A stretch of DNA of 64,000 nt, taken from contig JAEWIS010000044.1 in NCBI GenBank assembly GCA_023386955.1, positions 408,888 through 472,887 on the forward strand, in the 5' to 3' direction. Each line of letters starts with the position of its first letter. The stretch's first letter is position 1. Below are positions 17,414-25,094 of the stretch, in pieces. Both the position numbers and the translations under genes were made by a program. The notes under the pieces were generated by a model, which worked only from the letters and a program-made list of their open reading frames with translations, searched no databases and was not told where the DNA came from. Source of the stretch: Bacillota bacterium. GTDB lineage: Bacteria; Bacillota; Bacilli; Paenibacillales; NBRC-103111.

Positions 17414-17786
17414 CCTGCCCCTCCACCCGGAACAGCTCCTTCAGCTCCCGGATGTCCTTTTCGGTCAAACGTCCCCCCTGGTACAGCGCGGCTACCATAT
17501 TTTTGGCGCTGCCCTGATACAGCTTATTCACCATTTCCTCCGTTTGGGCGGCGGTATATTCCTGTTCCCCCAGGTTGGCGGAATAATACAGTACCTCCCG
17601 TTTTTCTGCGGAAAGCACTCCTTTTTCCTGGAGGCGCCTGACCAAGGTGAGGATTGTGGATTTTTCCCAGCCCTTGGCGGTTTGCAGCCTGCGGCGGATT
17701 TCCGTGGAGGAAACGGGGGAGTTGTGCTCCCACAGAATATGCATAACCTCCAGCTCGGCAGGTGATATTTTATCGGATAAGGACAT
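17406..17786 (-). CDS. BlaI/MecI/CopY family repressor
   Basis: 126 residues. Winged helix near the N terminus (SPAELEVMHILWEHNSPVSS, then the KGWEKSTILTLVRRLQEKGVL recognition region) and a C-terminal dimerisation part with the cleavage-type region. Overlaps the M56 gene, so the two are translated together. The double dyad just upstream is the expected binding site, giving autoregulation. No beta-lactamase or efflux gene sits beside the pair. Confidence 0.92.
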   Translation of the reverse strand: MSLSDKISPAELEVMHILWEHNSPVSSTEIRRRLQTAKGWEKSTILTLVRRLQEKGVLSAEKREVLYYSANLGEQEYTAAQTEEMVNKLYQGSAKNMVAALYQGGRLTEKDIRELKELFRVEGQDE

Positions 17787-17809
17787 GATAACTAACCTCC
17801 GGTTTTGAG

Positions 17810-17848
17810 TTTACAACTGTAGACTACTCAAGTCTACAACTGTAAACC
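17810..17848. promoter_or_regulatory. tandem BlaI-type operator
   Basis: Two TACAACTGTA cores (17812-17821 and 17835-17844), 23 bp apart, within a larger near-perfect inverted repeat whose arms are GTTTACAACTGTAGACT and AGTCTACAACTGTAAAC. BlaI/MecI proteins bind TACA-N2-TGTA dyads. Located directly upstream of the repressor gene. Confidence 0.85.
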
Positions 17849-17905
17849 ACATCTGTCAATCCAATTGTAGCGCCCATTTCCCTCCCCTTCATCCTCGCTA
17901 CCCCC

Positions 17906-18042
17906 GCTAAGCGTCGCTCATTTCCGTTAGCGCGCCATGACGGCGGATTTTGGCTTCTAAGAGTCGCTCATTTCCGTTAGCGCAGAGGGGGCCAAACCGC
18001 ATAAAACCCTCTAAACGCTAACGGAACTCAGAAGCGCTTAGC
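17906..18042. repeat. repeat family II, partial element
   Basis: GCTAAGCGTCGCTCATTTCC-GTTAGCG (17906) and TCTAAGAGTCGCTCATTTCC-GTTAGCG (17956), 50 bp apart, followed by one inverted copy starting CGCTAACGGAACT (18016). Same core as the elements at 40.4 and 55.7 kb, but with three clear copies and the opposite order. Confidence 0.75.
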
Positions 18043-18159
18043 GGCCGAAAACCAACTTCAGCATCGTCCTACCCAACAGAGTTTTCTGATTGGGGGAATG
18101 TTTTAGGGGGTGTCCCCATATACCTCTTACCAAACAGCATATGGAGAGGGGTTGGTTCC

Positions 18160-19068
18160 ATGGTGACTCGCGCGGTGAATCCGGGGGAGCCGTTTGGGTG
18201 GAAAGAGTACGAAGCGGCTGCCGCGAGTCTGTTGGAGCGGTATCCGTTTATTCAGTACGAGAAAATCGGGCGCAGCGTGCTGGACCGGGAGCTGGGGGCG
18301 TTTCAGATCGGGCGGGGCTCCCGGGAGATCCATTACAGCGGCGGCATGCATGCCAATGAATGGATTACGTCGCTTGTATTGATGGCTTTTTTGGAGGAGC
18401 TGGCAGAGGCGGAGGCGCAGGACGGACAGCTGCACGGGGTGCAGGTCAGACCGCTTCTGGACAACGTCAGCTTGTGGATTACCCCCCAGATGAATCCGGA
18501 CGGGGCGGAGCTGGTCATCCGGGGGCTGCCAGCAGAGCCGGCCGTGGCGGAGCGGCTGCTGGAGTGGAATGGGGGCAGAACGGATTTCCAAAGCTGGAAA
18601 GCCAATGCCAACGGTATTGATCTTAACGACCAGTTCCCTGCCCATTGGGAAAAAGAAAAGGCCCGCCGGGATGCGGCAGGACCGGGACCCCGGGATTACA
18701 CCGGAGATGCGCCGCTCACCGAGCCGGAGGCTGTTGCGTTGGCCCGGTTTACAGCCGCCCGCAGCTTTCAGCTCCTGATCGCCCTCCATACCCAAGGACG
18801 GGAAATCTATTGGAACTACCGGGATCTGGAGCCGGCGGAATCCATTGTCTGGGCGGAGCGCTTCCGCAAAGCCAGCGGCTATATTCCCGTGAAGCTGGAG
18901 GGTAGCGATGCGGGCTACAAGGACTGGTTTATTCAGGAGTTCGGCAAGCCGGGCTTTACGGTGGAAGCGGGCTTCGGAGTAAATCCGCTTCCCCTGTGCC
19001 ATTTCGCCACCATCTATCAAGAGGTATCGGCGATTATGCTGGAGGGAATGAAGGAGCGGGAGAAATAG
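18160..19068 (+). CDS. M14 family zinc carboxypeptidase
   Basis: 302 residues, no signal peptide. Zinc ligands: GGMHANEW (H64 and E67) and ALHTQG later; the general base glutamate is in TVEAGFGV. Resembles gamma-D-glutamyl-diaminopimelate peptidases, which cut peptidoglycan peptides; cytoplasmic location suggests muropeptide recycling, but this is inference. The NPGEPFGW start could be a remnant of a lost N-terminal domain. GAGAGGGG precedes the ATG. Confidence 0.87.
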   Translation: MVTRAVNPGEPFGWKEYEAAAASLLERYPFIQYEKIGRSVLDRELGAFQIGRGSREIHYSGGMHANEWITSLVLMAFLEELAEAEAQDGQLHGVQVRPLLDNVSLWITPQMNPDGAELVIRGLPAEPAVAERLLEWNGGRTDFQSWKANANGIDLNDQFPAHWEKEKARRDAAGPGPRDYTGDAPLTEPEAVALARFTAARSFQLLIALHTQGREIYWNYRDLEPAESIVWAERFRKASGYIPVKLEGSDAGYKDWFIQEFGKPGFTVEAGFGVNPLPLCHFATIYQEVSAIMLEGMKEREK

Positions 19069-19090
19069 GCGCTGTTCAAAAAGCAAATTT

Positions 19091-19133
19091 AAAAGCCGCA
19101 TGGAAAACGTCATGTTTTCTGTCCGGCTTTTTT
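19091..19133 (+). terminator. intrinsic terminator after the M14 peptidase
   Basis: AAAAGCCG...GGAAAAC-GTCAT-GTTTTC...CGGCTTTTTT: two-part stem with a T-run. Confidence 0.85.
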
Positions 19134-19262
19134 GGCGTCGATACCGGATTAAAGAGGTCTTTCTCCGTCTCTGGACAGAGATATAAATCCGCCTGAAGCG
19201 CGTTGTTCCCGGTGGTGAGGTTTCTTACAATGGGAACATACAGAACATATGCCCTCGAAGGG

Positions 19263-19304
19263 TTTACATTCCGTTTACATGGCGTGATTATGATGAAATT
19301 ATAA
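19263..19304 (+). promoter_or_regulatory. direct-repeat promoter of the glycolipid cluster
   Basis: TTTACAT at 19263 and 19274, an 11-bp periodicity typical of OmpR/PhoB-type response-regulator sites, followed by A/T-rich TTATAA (19299-19304). Spacing to a standard -10 is not ideal, which fits activator dependence. The regulator at 24.4 kb is the obvious candidate. Confidence 0.5.
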
Positions 19305-19327
19305 ATAAGCTCACAGAGGTGATGGGA

Positions 19328-20692
19328 ATGAAAAGACGGTATAGCCTCGATAACACCGCGAAGCTCTATCCAGCCATAGCGGAGAAGAAAAACTCTTGCG
19401 TGTTTCGCCTCTCGGCCGTGTTGACCGAAGGCGTTGATCCGGATGCGCTTCAGCAAGCTGCAGATATAACCATCAAGCGCTTCCCCACGATGGCGGTGAA
19501 ATTGAGGAAAGGGCTGTTTTGGTGCTCCCTTCATGAAAATAACAATCCGCTGACCGTGCGCAAAGAATCCGCTTCACCCTGTTCGCCGATTATGGGAGTC
19601 AAAGAAGACAATGGCTATCTGCTCCGAATCCTCTATTTTGGACGGCGGATTACACTGGAATGTTTCCATGCGCTGACAGACGGTATGGGAGCGATGGAAT
19701 TCTTGAAGTCGCTGGTCTATCGATACCTGCTCTTAACCGGAAAGGAGGTTCAAGATGAGGGGTTGCTTCTGCTGCCGGAAAACCCTCCGGAGCCTCAGGA
19801 AGAGGAGGACGGGTGTGTAAGGCATTATCAAAAGCACGCCAAGAAGGCAAAGCTGGAGGAACGCAAAGCCCACGCTATTCAGGGGACGGTTCCGGAAGAC
19901 CGCAAGACGATGGTCATTCACGGCGTTCTTCCGGCATTGCCGCTCCGTGATTACGCCCGCCGGTATGGAACCACCATAACGGGATATTTAGCCGCTGTTT
20001 TTGCCCAAGCCATTCTGTCATCCGGCTCGCAGCAGGGTCGAAGCCCTCATCCGGTCCGGTTAGTCGTCCCCGTTAATCTCCGGGGGATGTTCCCGTCCAA
20101 ATCACTCCGGAATTTTGTCACCCAAATCAGTGTAAGTCTCCCTGCCGCGTCCGGTCAAACCATTGACGACATGGTGGAATCCGTAACGGCGCAAATGAAA
20201 GCCTCTGTAACCGAGGAACATTTATCCGGCAAAATAGCTGCATATGTCGGGTATGAAAAAATGCTTGTTGGACGAATGGTTCCGTGGTTTATCAAAAAGA
20301 TGGCAATCAGCCTTGTCTCCAAGCGGGTTTACCACGCAACAACCGCACTTTTTACCAATCTGGGAGATGTGAAGCTGCCCAAGTCTATGGAGCCGTACAT
20401 AGAGATGATCGAGGTGGTTCCATCTCCCAAAAAAGCGGCTTCCATCAATTGCGGCATCTGTTCCGTCGGGGGCAAGCTGAATATCGCTTTTGCGGGTAAT
20501 ATTGCGGAACCCGATGTCATCGAACGTTTTTTTGAGCTGGTTTCCCAACAAACAGGCTTAGAAGCCGAGCTGTACTCCAACGGTTGGCTAAAATCCGACA
20601 AGCATTCAGCCGTCGGGCGCAGCCTCTATCCGCCTTACACAGCAGCATCCGAACAGAGCGGGGGAGTCCGGCCAATTCCGGTCAAGGCTTAA
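19328..20692 (+). CDS. condensation-domain-like O-acyltransferase
   Basis: About 454 residues of the CAT/condensation/alcohol-acetyltransferase superfamily. Catalytic HxxxDG is present as HALTDGMGAMEFL (about residue 113). The N-terminal RRYSLDNTAKLYPAI resembles clostridial proteins annotated as alcohol acetyltransferase. Probably moves an acyl group to a hydroxyl; as first gene in a run of glycolipid genes, a glycolipid or its precursor is a reasonable acceptor. ATG at 19328 has AGAGG 8 bases upstream. Chemistry is inferred. Confidence 0.72.
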   Translation: MKRRYSLDNTAKLYPAIAEKKNSCVFRLSAVLTEGVDPDALQQAADITIKRFPTMAVKLRKGLFWCSLHENNNPLTVRKESASPCSPIMGVKEDNGYLLRILYFGRRITLECFHALTDGMGAMEFLKSLVYRYLLLTGKEVQDEGLLLLPENPPEPQEEEDGCVRHYQKHAKKAKLEERKAHAIQGTVPEDRKTMVIHGVLPALPLRDYARRYGTTITGYLAAVFAQAILSSGSQQGRSPHPVRLVVPVNLRGMFPSKSLRNFVTQISVSLPAASGQTIDDMVESVTAQMKASVTEEHLSGKIAAYVGYEKMLVGRMVPWFIKKMAISLVSKRVYHATTALFTNLGDVKLPKSMEPYIEMIEVVPSPKKAASINCGICSVGGKLNIAFAGNIAEPDVIERFFELVSQQTGLEAELYSNGWLKSDKHSAVGRSLYPPYTAASEQSGGVRPIPVKA

Positions 20693-20731
20693 GGAGTTGT
20701 GTCCATTATGAAGAAAAGGGGGGGACCCGTG

Positions 20732-21937
20732 ATGAACATAGGACTCTTTACCGACACCTATTATCCGCAGATCAATGGAGTGGCAACCTCTGTTTGGATG
20801 CTGAAGGGAAATCTGGAGAAGCTGGGGCATACCGTCTATATCTTTACCACCACCGACCCTGAAGCCCCGGCGCACGAACATCATGTTTACCGGCTGCCCA
20901 GCATCCCCTTTGCCGGCGCAAGACGGATCGGATTATTCTACCATCCGGAAACCGCAAGGAAAGTCAGAGCGTTGCGGCTCGATTTGATCCATACCCACAC
21001 GGAGTTCTCCCTTGGAATTTTTGGGCGCAGGATAGCCCGTGCACTGGGGATTCCAACCGTCCATACCATGCACACCATTTACGAGCATTACACCCACTAC
21101 ATTGCAAAAACCGGCACGTTGGATGCTGCCGCCAAAACCCTCGCCCGGAAAATGAGCCGCCACTTTTGCAATACGGCTGACGCGGTGATTGCCCCCACAG
21201 AAAAGGTGGAGGAGATGCTCCGGGTGTACGGTGTGGGAAACCGGATTGCTGTGATTCCCACCGGGATAGAGCTGGATAAATTTGCTCCTGCCAGGTACAG
21301 TGACGCTGAAATCACAGCGGCGAAAGCGGAATATGGGCTTGTGGATACGGACAGGGTGCTTCTTTATATCGGGAGAATCTCCAAAGAAAAAAACCTCGTC
21401 GAAATTCTTCAGGGACTTAGGGATTATTTGCCCCGGCATCCCAACGTTAAATTCCTCCTGGTCGGAGACGGTCCGGACAGGAAAAACCTGCAATCGCTCA
21501 CCCATTCCCTTGGAATGGAGAGCCAGGTTATTTTCGCGGGAGAAAAGCCATGGGAGCAGATTGGCCTTTATTATCAGCTGGGGGATGTATTTGTCAGTGC
21601 CTCACAGAGTGAAACCCAGGGATTAACCTTCATTGAAGCCCTTGCTGCAGGGCTGCCCCTGATCGCCAGGGCCGATCCTTGCCTGGAACAGGTGCTCAAC
21701 CACGGGGTGAACGGCTTTGTATTCGAGGATAAAGTCGGTTTCCTCAGCGCCTTGGAGTCGGCTATGTCCGGCGATATCATCCTACAGGGCATGTCCAAGG
21801 CAGCCGTCCGTTCGGCAGTGCCTTTTTCCGCAGAGACCTTTGCGCGGAGCGTAGAGGGGCTGTATAAAGAAACGCTCTTGTACAAGGAGGAAGCCCATTG
21901 CTTACCCTCAATATGCGATCATCAGCAAACCGTGTGA
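20732..21937 (+). CDS. GT4 glycosyltransferase, diacylglycerol glucosyltransferase type
   Basis: About 402 residues, GT-B fold, family GT4. The start NIGLFTDTYYPQINGVATSV and THTEFSLGIFGRRIARALGI closely resemble the monoglucosyl-diacylglycerol synthase described in pneumococci. The C-terminal half has IPTGIELDKF and the EX7E-type motif ETQGLTFIEALAAGLP. Would transfer glucose to diacylglycerol on the inner membrane face. A GGGGGG stretch precedes GTG-ATG at 20729/20732; ATG at 20708 (AAGGAG upstream) is an alternative. Confidence 0.83.
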   Translation: MNIGLFTDTYYPQINGVATSVWMLKGNLEKLGHTVYIFTTTDPEAPAHEHHVYRLPSIPFAGARRIGLFYHPETARKVRALRLDLIHTHTEFSLGIFGRRIARALGIPTVHTMHTIYEHYTHYIAKTGTLDAAAKTLARKMSRHFCNTADAVIAPTEKVEEMLRVYGVGNRIAVIPTGIELDKFAPARYSDAEITAAKAEYGLVDTDRVLLYIGRISKEKNLVEILQGLRDYLPRHPNVKFLLVGDGPDRKNLQSLTHSLGMESQVIFAGEKPWEQIGLYYQLGDVFVSASQSETQGLTFIEALAAGLPLIARADPCLEQVLNHGVNGFVFEDKVGFLSALESAMSGDIILQGMSKAAVRSAVPFSAETFARSVEGLYKETLLYKEEAHCLPSICDHQQTV

Positions 21938-22953
21938 AAAGTCAGGGGGTGGGCTCCTGTTATGATGAGCAGGTGCGCCTGATGCGGGAGGGTTTGGCCG
22001 GCTTCATCGTCTCGGAGAATAAAAAAGGGCGTTTTGACCTGGTGCATTATCACACGGTAAACCTCCGGTATTATGTGGAGCGTCTGCGAAACCGTCATTC
22101 GACTGTTGGGATCGGCTACGTGCATTTTTTACCGGAAACCCTGGAGGGAAGCCTGAAGCTGCCAGCATTCACAAGGAAAGCCTTTTACAGATATGTGCTG
22201 GCCTTCTACAATAGCATGGACTATCTGGTTACGGTGAATCCGTATTTTGTCGAGCGTATCCGTTCATATGGAATCGACCATCCGGAAGTGCTTTTTATTC
22301 CTAACTTTGTTTCCTCCAAGAGCTTCTACCCAATGAGCGCTGAAGTGAGCGTGGCCTCGCGGAGCGAGTACGGTATCCCTTCACATAAGTTCGTTGTACT
22401 GGGTGTGGGACAGCTGCAAACGCGCAAAGGGGTATTTGATTTTGTGGAAACAGCCAAAATGCTGCCTGAGGTTCACTTTGTTTGGGCAGGCGGCTTCACC
22501 TTCGGTCGGATCAGCGACGGGTATGAGGACATTAAACGGCTTCTTGTCCATCCGCCGGCAAACGTGACTTTCCTCGGCATATTGGATCGTGAGAAGATGC
22601 CTGCCGTCTATAATATGGCGGATATGATGTTCCTCCCGTCCTACGAGGAGCTGTTCCCCATGGCGATCCTGGAGGCGCTTTGCTGTAAAAAACCCGTATT
22701 GGTAAGAGACATTCCCCTTTATCGCGACATCCTGCTGGATTACTGTATGAAAGGCCGGAGTACAGACGAATATGCCTCGTTTATTAAAGAACTTGCAACG
22801 GATGCCGCTGCATATAACCGGTGGTGTGAACAATCATGGGAATGCCACCAGATGTATTCGGAAGAAAGGCTGCTGCGGCAGTGGACGGGATTTTATCAAC
22901 ATGCGTACACCAAAGGACGTTTTAAAGATGGCGGAAAAGAGAATAACACTTAA
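21898..22953 (+). CDS. GT4 glycosyltransferase, second-sugar (CpoA-like) type
   Basis: 351 residues. Start LTLNMRSSANRVKSQGVGSC, VNPYFVERI, GVGQLQTRKGVFDFVETA and PSYEELFPMAILEALCCKKP mark it as GT4. It resembles pneumococcal CpoA, which adds a second sugar to glucosyl-diacylglycerol. TTG start at 21898 has a perfect AAGGAGG 7 bases upstream and overlaps the preceding glycosyltransferase by 40 bp, so the two are translationally coupled and probably act in sequence. Donor sugar unknown. Confidence 0.8.
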   Translation: MLTLNMRSSANRVKSQGVGSCYDEQVRLMREGLAGFIVSENKKGRFDLVHYHTVNLRYYVERLRNRHSTVGIGYVHFLPETLEGSLKLPAFTRKAFYRYVLAFYNSMDYLVTVNPYFVERIRSYGIDHPEVLFIPNFVSSKSFYPMSAEVSVASRSEYGIPSHKFVVLGVGQLQTRKGVFDFVETAKMLPEVHFVWAGGFTFGRISDGYEDIKRLLVHPPANVTFLGILDREKMPAVYNMADMMFLPSYEELFPMAILEALCCKKPVLVRDIPLYRDILLDYCMKGRSTDEYASFIKELATDAAAYNRWCEQSWECHQMYSEERLLRQWTGFYQHAYTKGRFKDGGKENNT

Positions 22954-23527
22954 AAGGGTGTTTCATGTAATATCTATGGCAGGACTGCTTCTGACCGTTA
23001 TTTTGGTTGTTTACGGATGGCATACCGGCATGTTGACTTCTTTGGATATGTTGAAGAGCACTGTCCATAAAACCGGAGCCTGGGGCCCGGCAGTGTTTGT
23101 ACTCCTGCAAATCGTCCAAGTGGTTATACCGATCCTTCCCGGCGGCATCAGCTTATTGGCGGGGGTAATGATATTCGGTCCTGTAGCAGGATTCGTGTAC
23201 AACTATCTCGGCATAGCTGTTGGATCGGTAATCGCCTTCTTATTGGCACGAAGGTTGGGCGGGGCTTTTTTGCAGAGTGTTTCCTCCCAAAAGGTGTATG
23301 ATACATGCATCAGGTGGCTGGACAAAAAGAACCGCTTTGAACCGTTCTTTGTCCTGGCTATTCTTCTGCCGGTAGCTCCCGATGACCTTCTGTGTATGGT
23401 GGCAGGACTTACAAAAATGAAACTGGAAAAATTTACAATGATCATTCTGTTATGCAAGCCATTCTCTATTGCCGCATACAGTTTTGGCATTTCTTCCTTC
23501 ACAACTTGGATTGCCAGTGCCGTTTAA
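22928..23527 (+). CDS. TVP38/TMEM64 (DedA-like) membrane protein
   Basis: About 199 residues with some six membrane segments. Characteristic VTT-domain features: PGGISLLAGVMIFGPVAGFV and LPVAPDDLLCMVAGLTKM. DedA/VTT proteins are linked to lipid movement across membranes. The ATG at 22928 has AAAGGA upstream and overlaps the previous gene by 26 bp; a longer frame from 22772 has an implausible N terminus. Confidence 0.85.
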   Translation: MAEKRITLKRVFHVISMAGLLLTVILVVYGWHTGMLTSLDMLKSTVHKTGAWGPAVFVLLQIVQVVIPILPGGISLLAGVMIFGPVAGFVYNYLGIAVGSVIAFLLARRLGGAFLQSVSSQKVYDTCIRWLDKKNRFEPFFVLAILLPVAPDDLLCMVAGLTKMKLEKFTMIILLCKPFSIAAYSFGISSFTTWIASAV

Positions 23528-23556
23528 TTGAAAAGAACAATAAGAGGTGAAATCAT

Positions 23557-24387
23557 ATGAAAACCAAACTCATTGTGGATAGCTGCTGCGATATGCCCGA
23601 TTCCATGAAGAAGGAAATGGGCATAACTGCTGTACCCTTAACTTTGATGCTGGGAGAAAGAGAATTTTTGGACGACGAAGCCCTGCATTTACCTGAATTT
23701 ATGAAAGCGATGAAAGCCTGCACGGACAAGGTCGGCTCTGCTTCTCCATCGCCCTACCGGTATGCCTGTGCCATGGAGGAAACTCAGGAGTCCTTTGTGG
23801 TAACCCTGTCAAGCAAGCTGTCGGGGTCATATTCAAGTGCCATGCTGGCAAAATCCATGGCGGAAGAAAATGGGGCCAACACCTATGTTATTGATTCCAA
23901 AAGTGCTTCTGCGGGGCAGACGCTGATCGCTTTAAAGCTTCATAAGCTGCTGGCGCAGGGTCTGCCCAAGGAGGAAATCATAAATGCCATTCATCACTTT
24001 ATTGATCATATGAAAACCTTCTTTGTCCTGGAGCGGTATGACAATCTCCAAAAGAATGGGCGGCTGAATAAGCTGTCAGGAAAAATAGCCCATCTTCTGA
24101 ACATCAAACTGATTATGGGTGCGGATGGGGAAGGAAGTATTGCCCTGTTTGACAAACCCCGCGGCACAGCAAAGATGATCGAAAAATTGCTTTCCTATAT
24201 TGAAAAAAGCGGAAAGGACACCGCCGGTGAAAACATCGTGATTGCCCATTGCAACAATCCCGCCCTTGCAGAAAGGCTTGCTGACGCAATAAAGAATAGA
24301 TTTCGTTTTTCTGATATCCATGTTGTGCCAACGGGCGGAGTCAGCTCTCTGTATGCCGATGAGAAGGGGATTATCATGGCGTTCTAA
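23557..24387 (+). CDS. DegV family fatty-acid-binding protein
   Basis: 276 residues. Start KLIVDSCCDMPDSMKKEMGI, VVTLSSKLSGSYSSA and ERYDNLQKNGRLNKLSGKIA are DegV signatures. DegV proteins hold a single fatty acid and in Firmicutes can act as the fatty-acid-binding subunit (FakB) of fatty-acid kinase. Beside lipid glycosyltransferases and an acyltransferase, a role in supplying acyl groups is plausible. AAGAGGTG precedes the ATG. Confidence 0.88.
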   Translation: MKTKLIVDSCCDMPDSMKKEMGITAVPLTLMLGEREFLDDEALHLPEFMKAMKACTDKVGSASPSPYRYACAMEETQESFVVTLSSKLSGSYSSAMLAKSMAEENGANTYVIDSKSASAGQTLIALKLHKLLAQGLPKEEIINAIHHFIDHMKTFFVLERYDNLQKNGRLNKLSGKIAHLLNIKLIMGADGEGSIALFDKPRGTAKMIEKLLSYIEKSGKDTAGENIVIAHCNNPALAERLADAIKNRFRFSDIHVVPTGGVSSLYADEKGIIMAF

Positions 24388-24419
24388 GGAAAGGAAAGCC
24401 CCAGAAAGGAAGCGCCGAC

Positions 24420-25094
24420 TTGAATAAAATCATAGTGGTAGACGATGACCCGCATTTCCGGGAATTGGTGAAGGTGGTATTGCAGACAGAGGGTTTTTCC
24501 GTCCATGAAGCTGCCGATGGTCTCGATGCCCTTTCCAAATTGGAAACGGTAAAGGCGGATTTGGCTATCCTGGATGTGATGATGCCGCATATGGACGGCT
24601 TTGAGCTGTGCAGGGAGCTTCGGGAACGCTTCAATATTCCCTTGCTTATGCTCACGGCAAAGGGAGAAACCTCGCACAAGGTAAAGGGCTTTCAGTTGGG
24701 AACGGATGATTATCTGGTGAAGCCCTTTGAGCCCTTGGAGCTGGTGGCCAGGGTGAAGGCCCTGTTAAAACGGTATCAGATTATCGCCTCCCAGAATGTT
24801 CAAGCCGGGAAATTGGCCATGAACCAAAAAAATTACGAAGTGACGGCGGGTAATGAGAAAATCACACTTCCGCTTAAGGAATTTGAGCTTTTGTTTAAAC
24901 TGGCCGGGCATCCCGGACGTACCTTCTCCCGTGATGCGTTGATTGAGGATATATGGGGCTACGATTTTGAGGGCAACGAGCGGACGCTGGACGTGCATAT
25001 CAACCGTCTGCGCCAACGCTTCCCGGAAGAGAAAAGCGCTATTAAAATTACCACCATCCGGGGCTTGGGCTACCGCTTGGAAGTGGACCCATGA
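24420..25094 (+). CDS. OmpR/PhoB family response regulator
   Basis: 224 residues. Receiver domain with acidic triad D8-D9-D10 and phosphoacceptor D52 (AILDVMMPHMDG), VKPFEP switch, then a winged helix (LDVHINRLRQRF, RGLGYRLEV). TTG start with AAAGGA upstream. Overlaps the kinase gene by 4 bp. Predicted to bind direct repeats such as those before the acyltransferase gene. Confidence 0.93.
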   Translation: MNKIIVVDDDPHFRELVKVVLQTEGFSVHEAADGLDALSKLETVKADLAILDVMMPHMDGFELCRELRERFNIPLLMLTAKGETSHKVKGFQLGTDDYLVKPFEPLELVARVKALLKRYQIIASQNVQAGKLAMNQKNYEVTAGNEKITLPLKEFELLFKLAGHPGRTFSRDALIEDIWGYDFEGNERTLDVHINRLRQRFPEEKSAIKITTIRGLGYRLEVDP

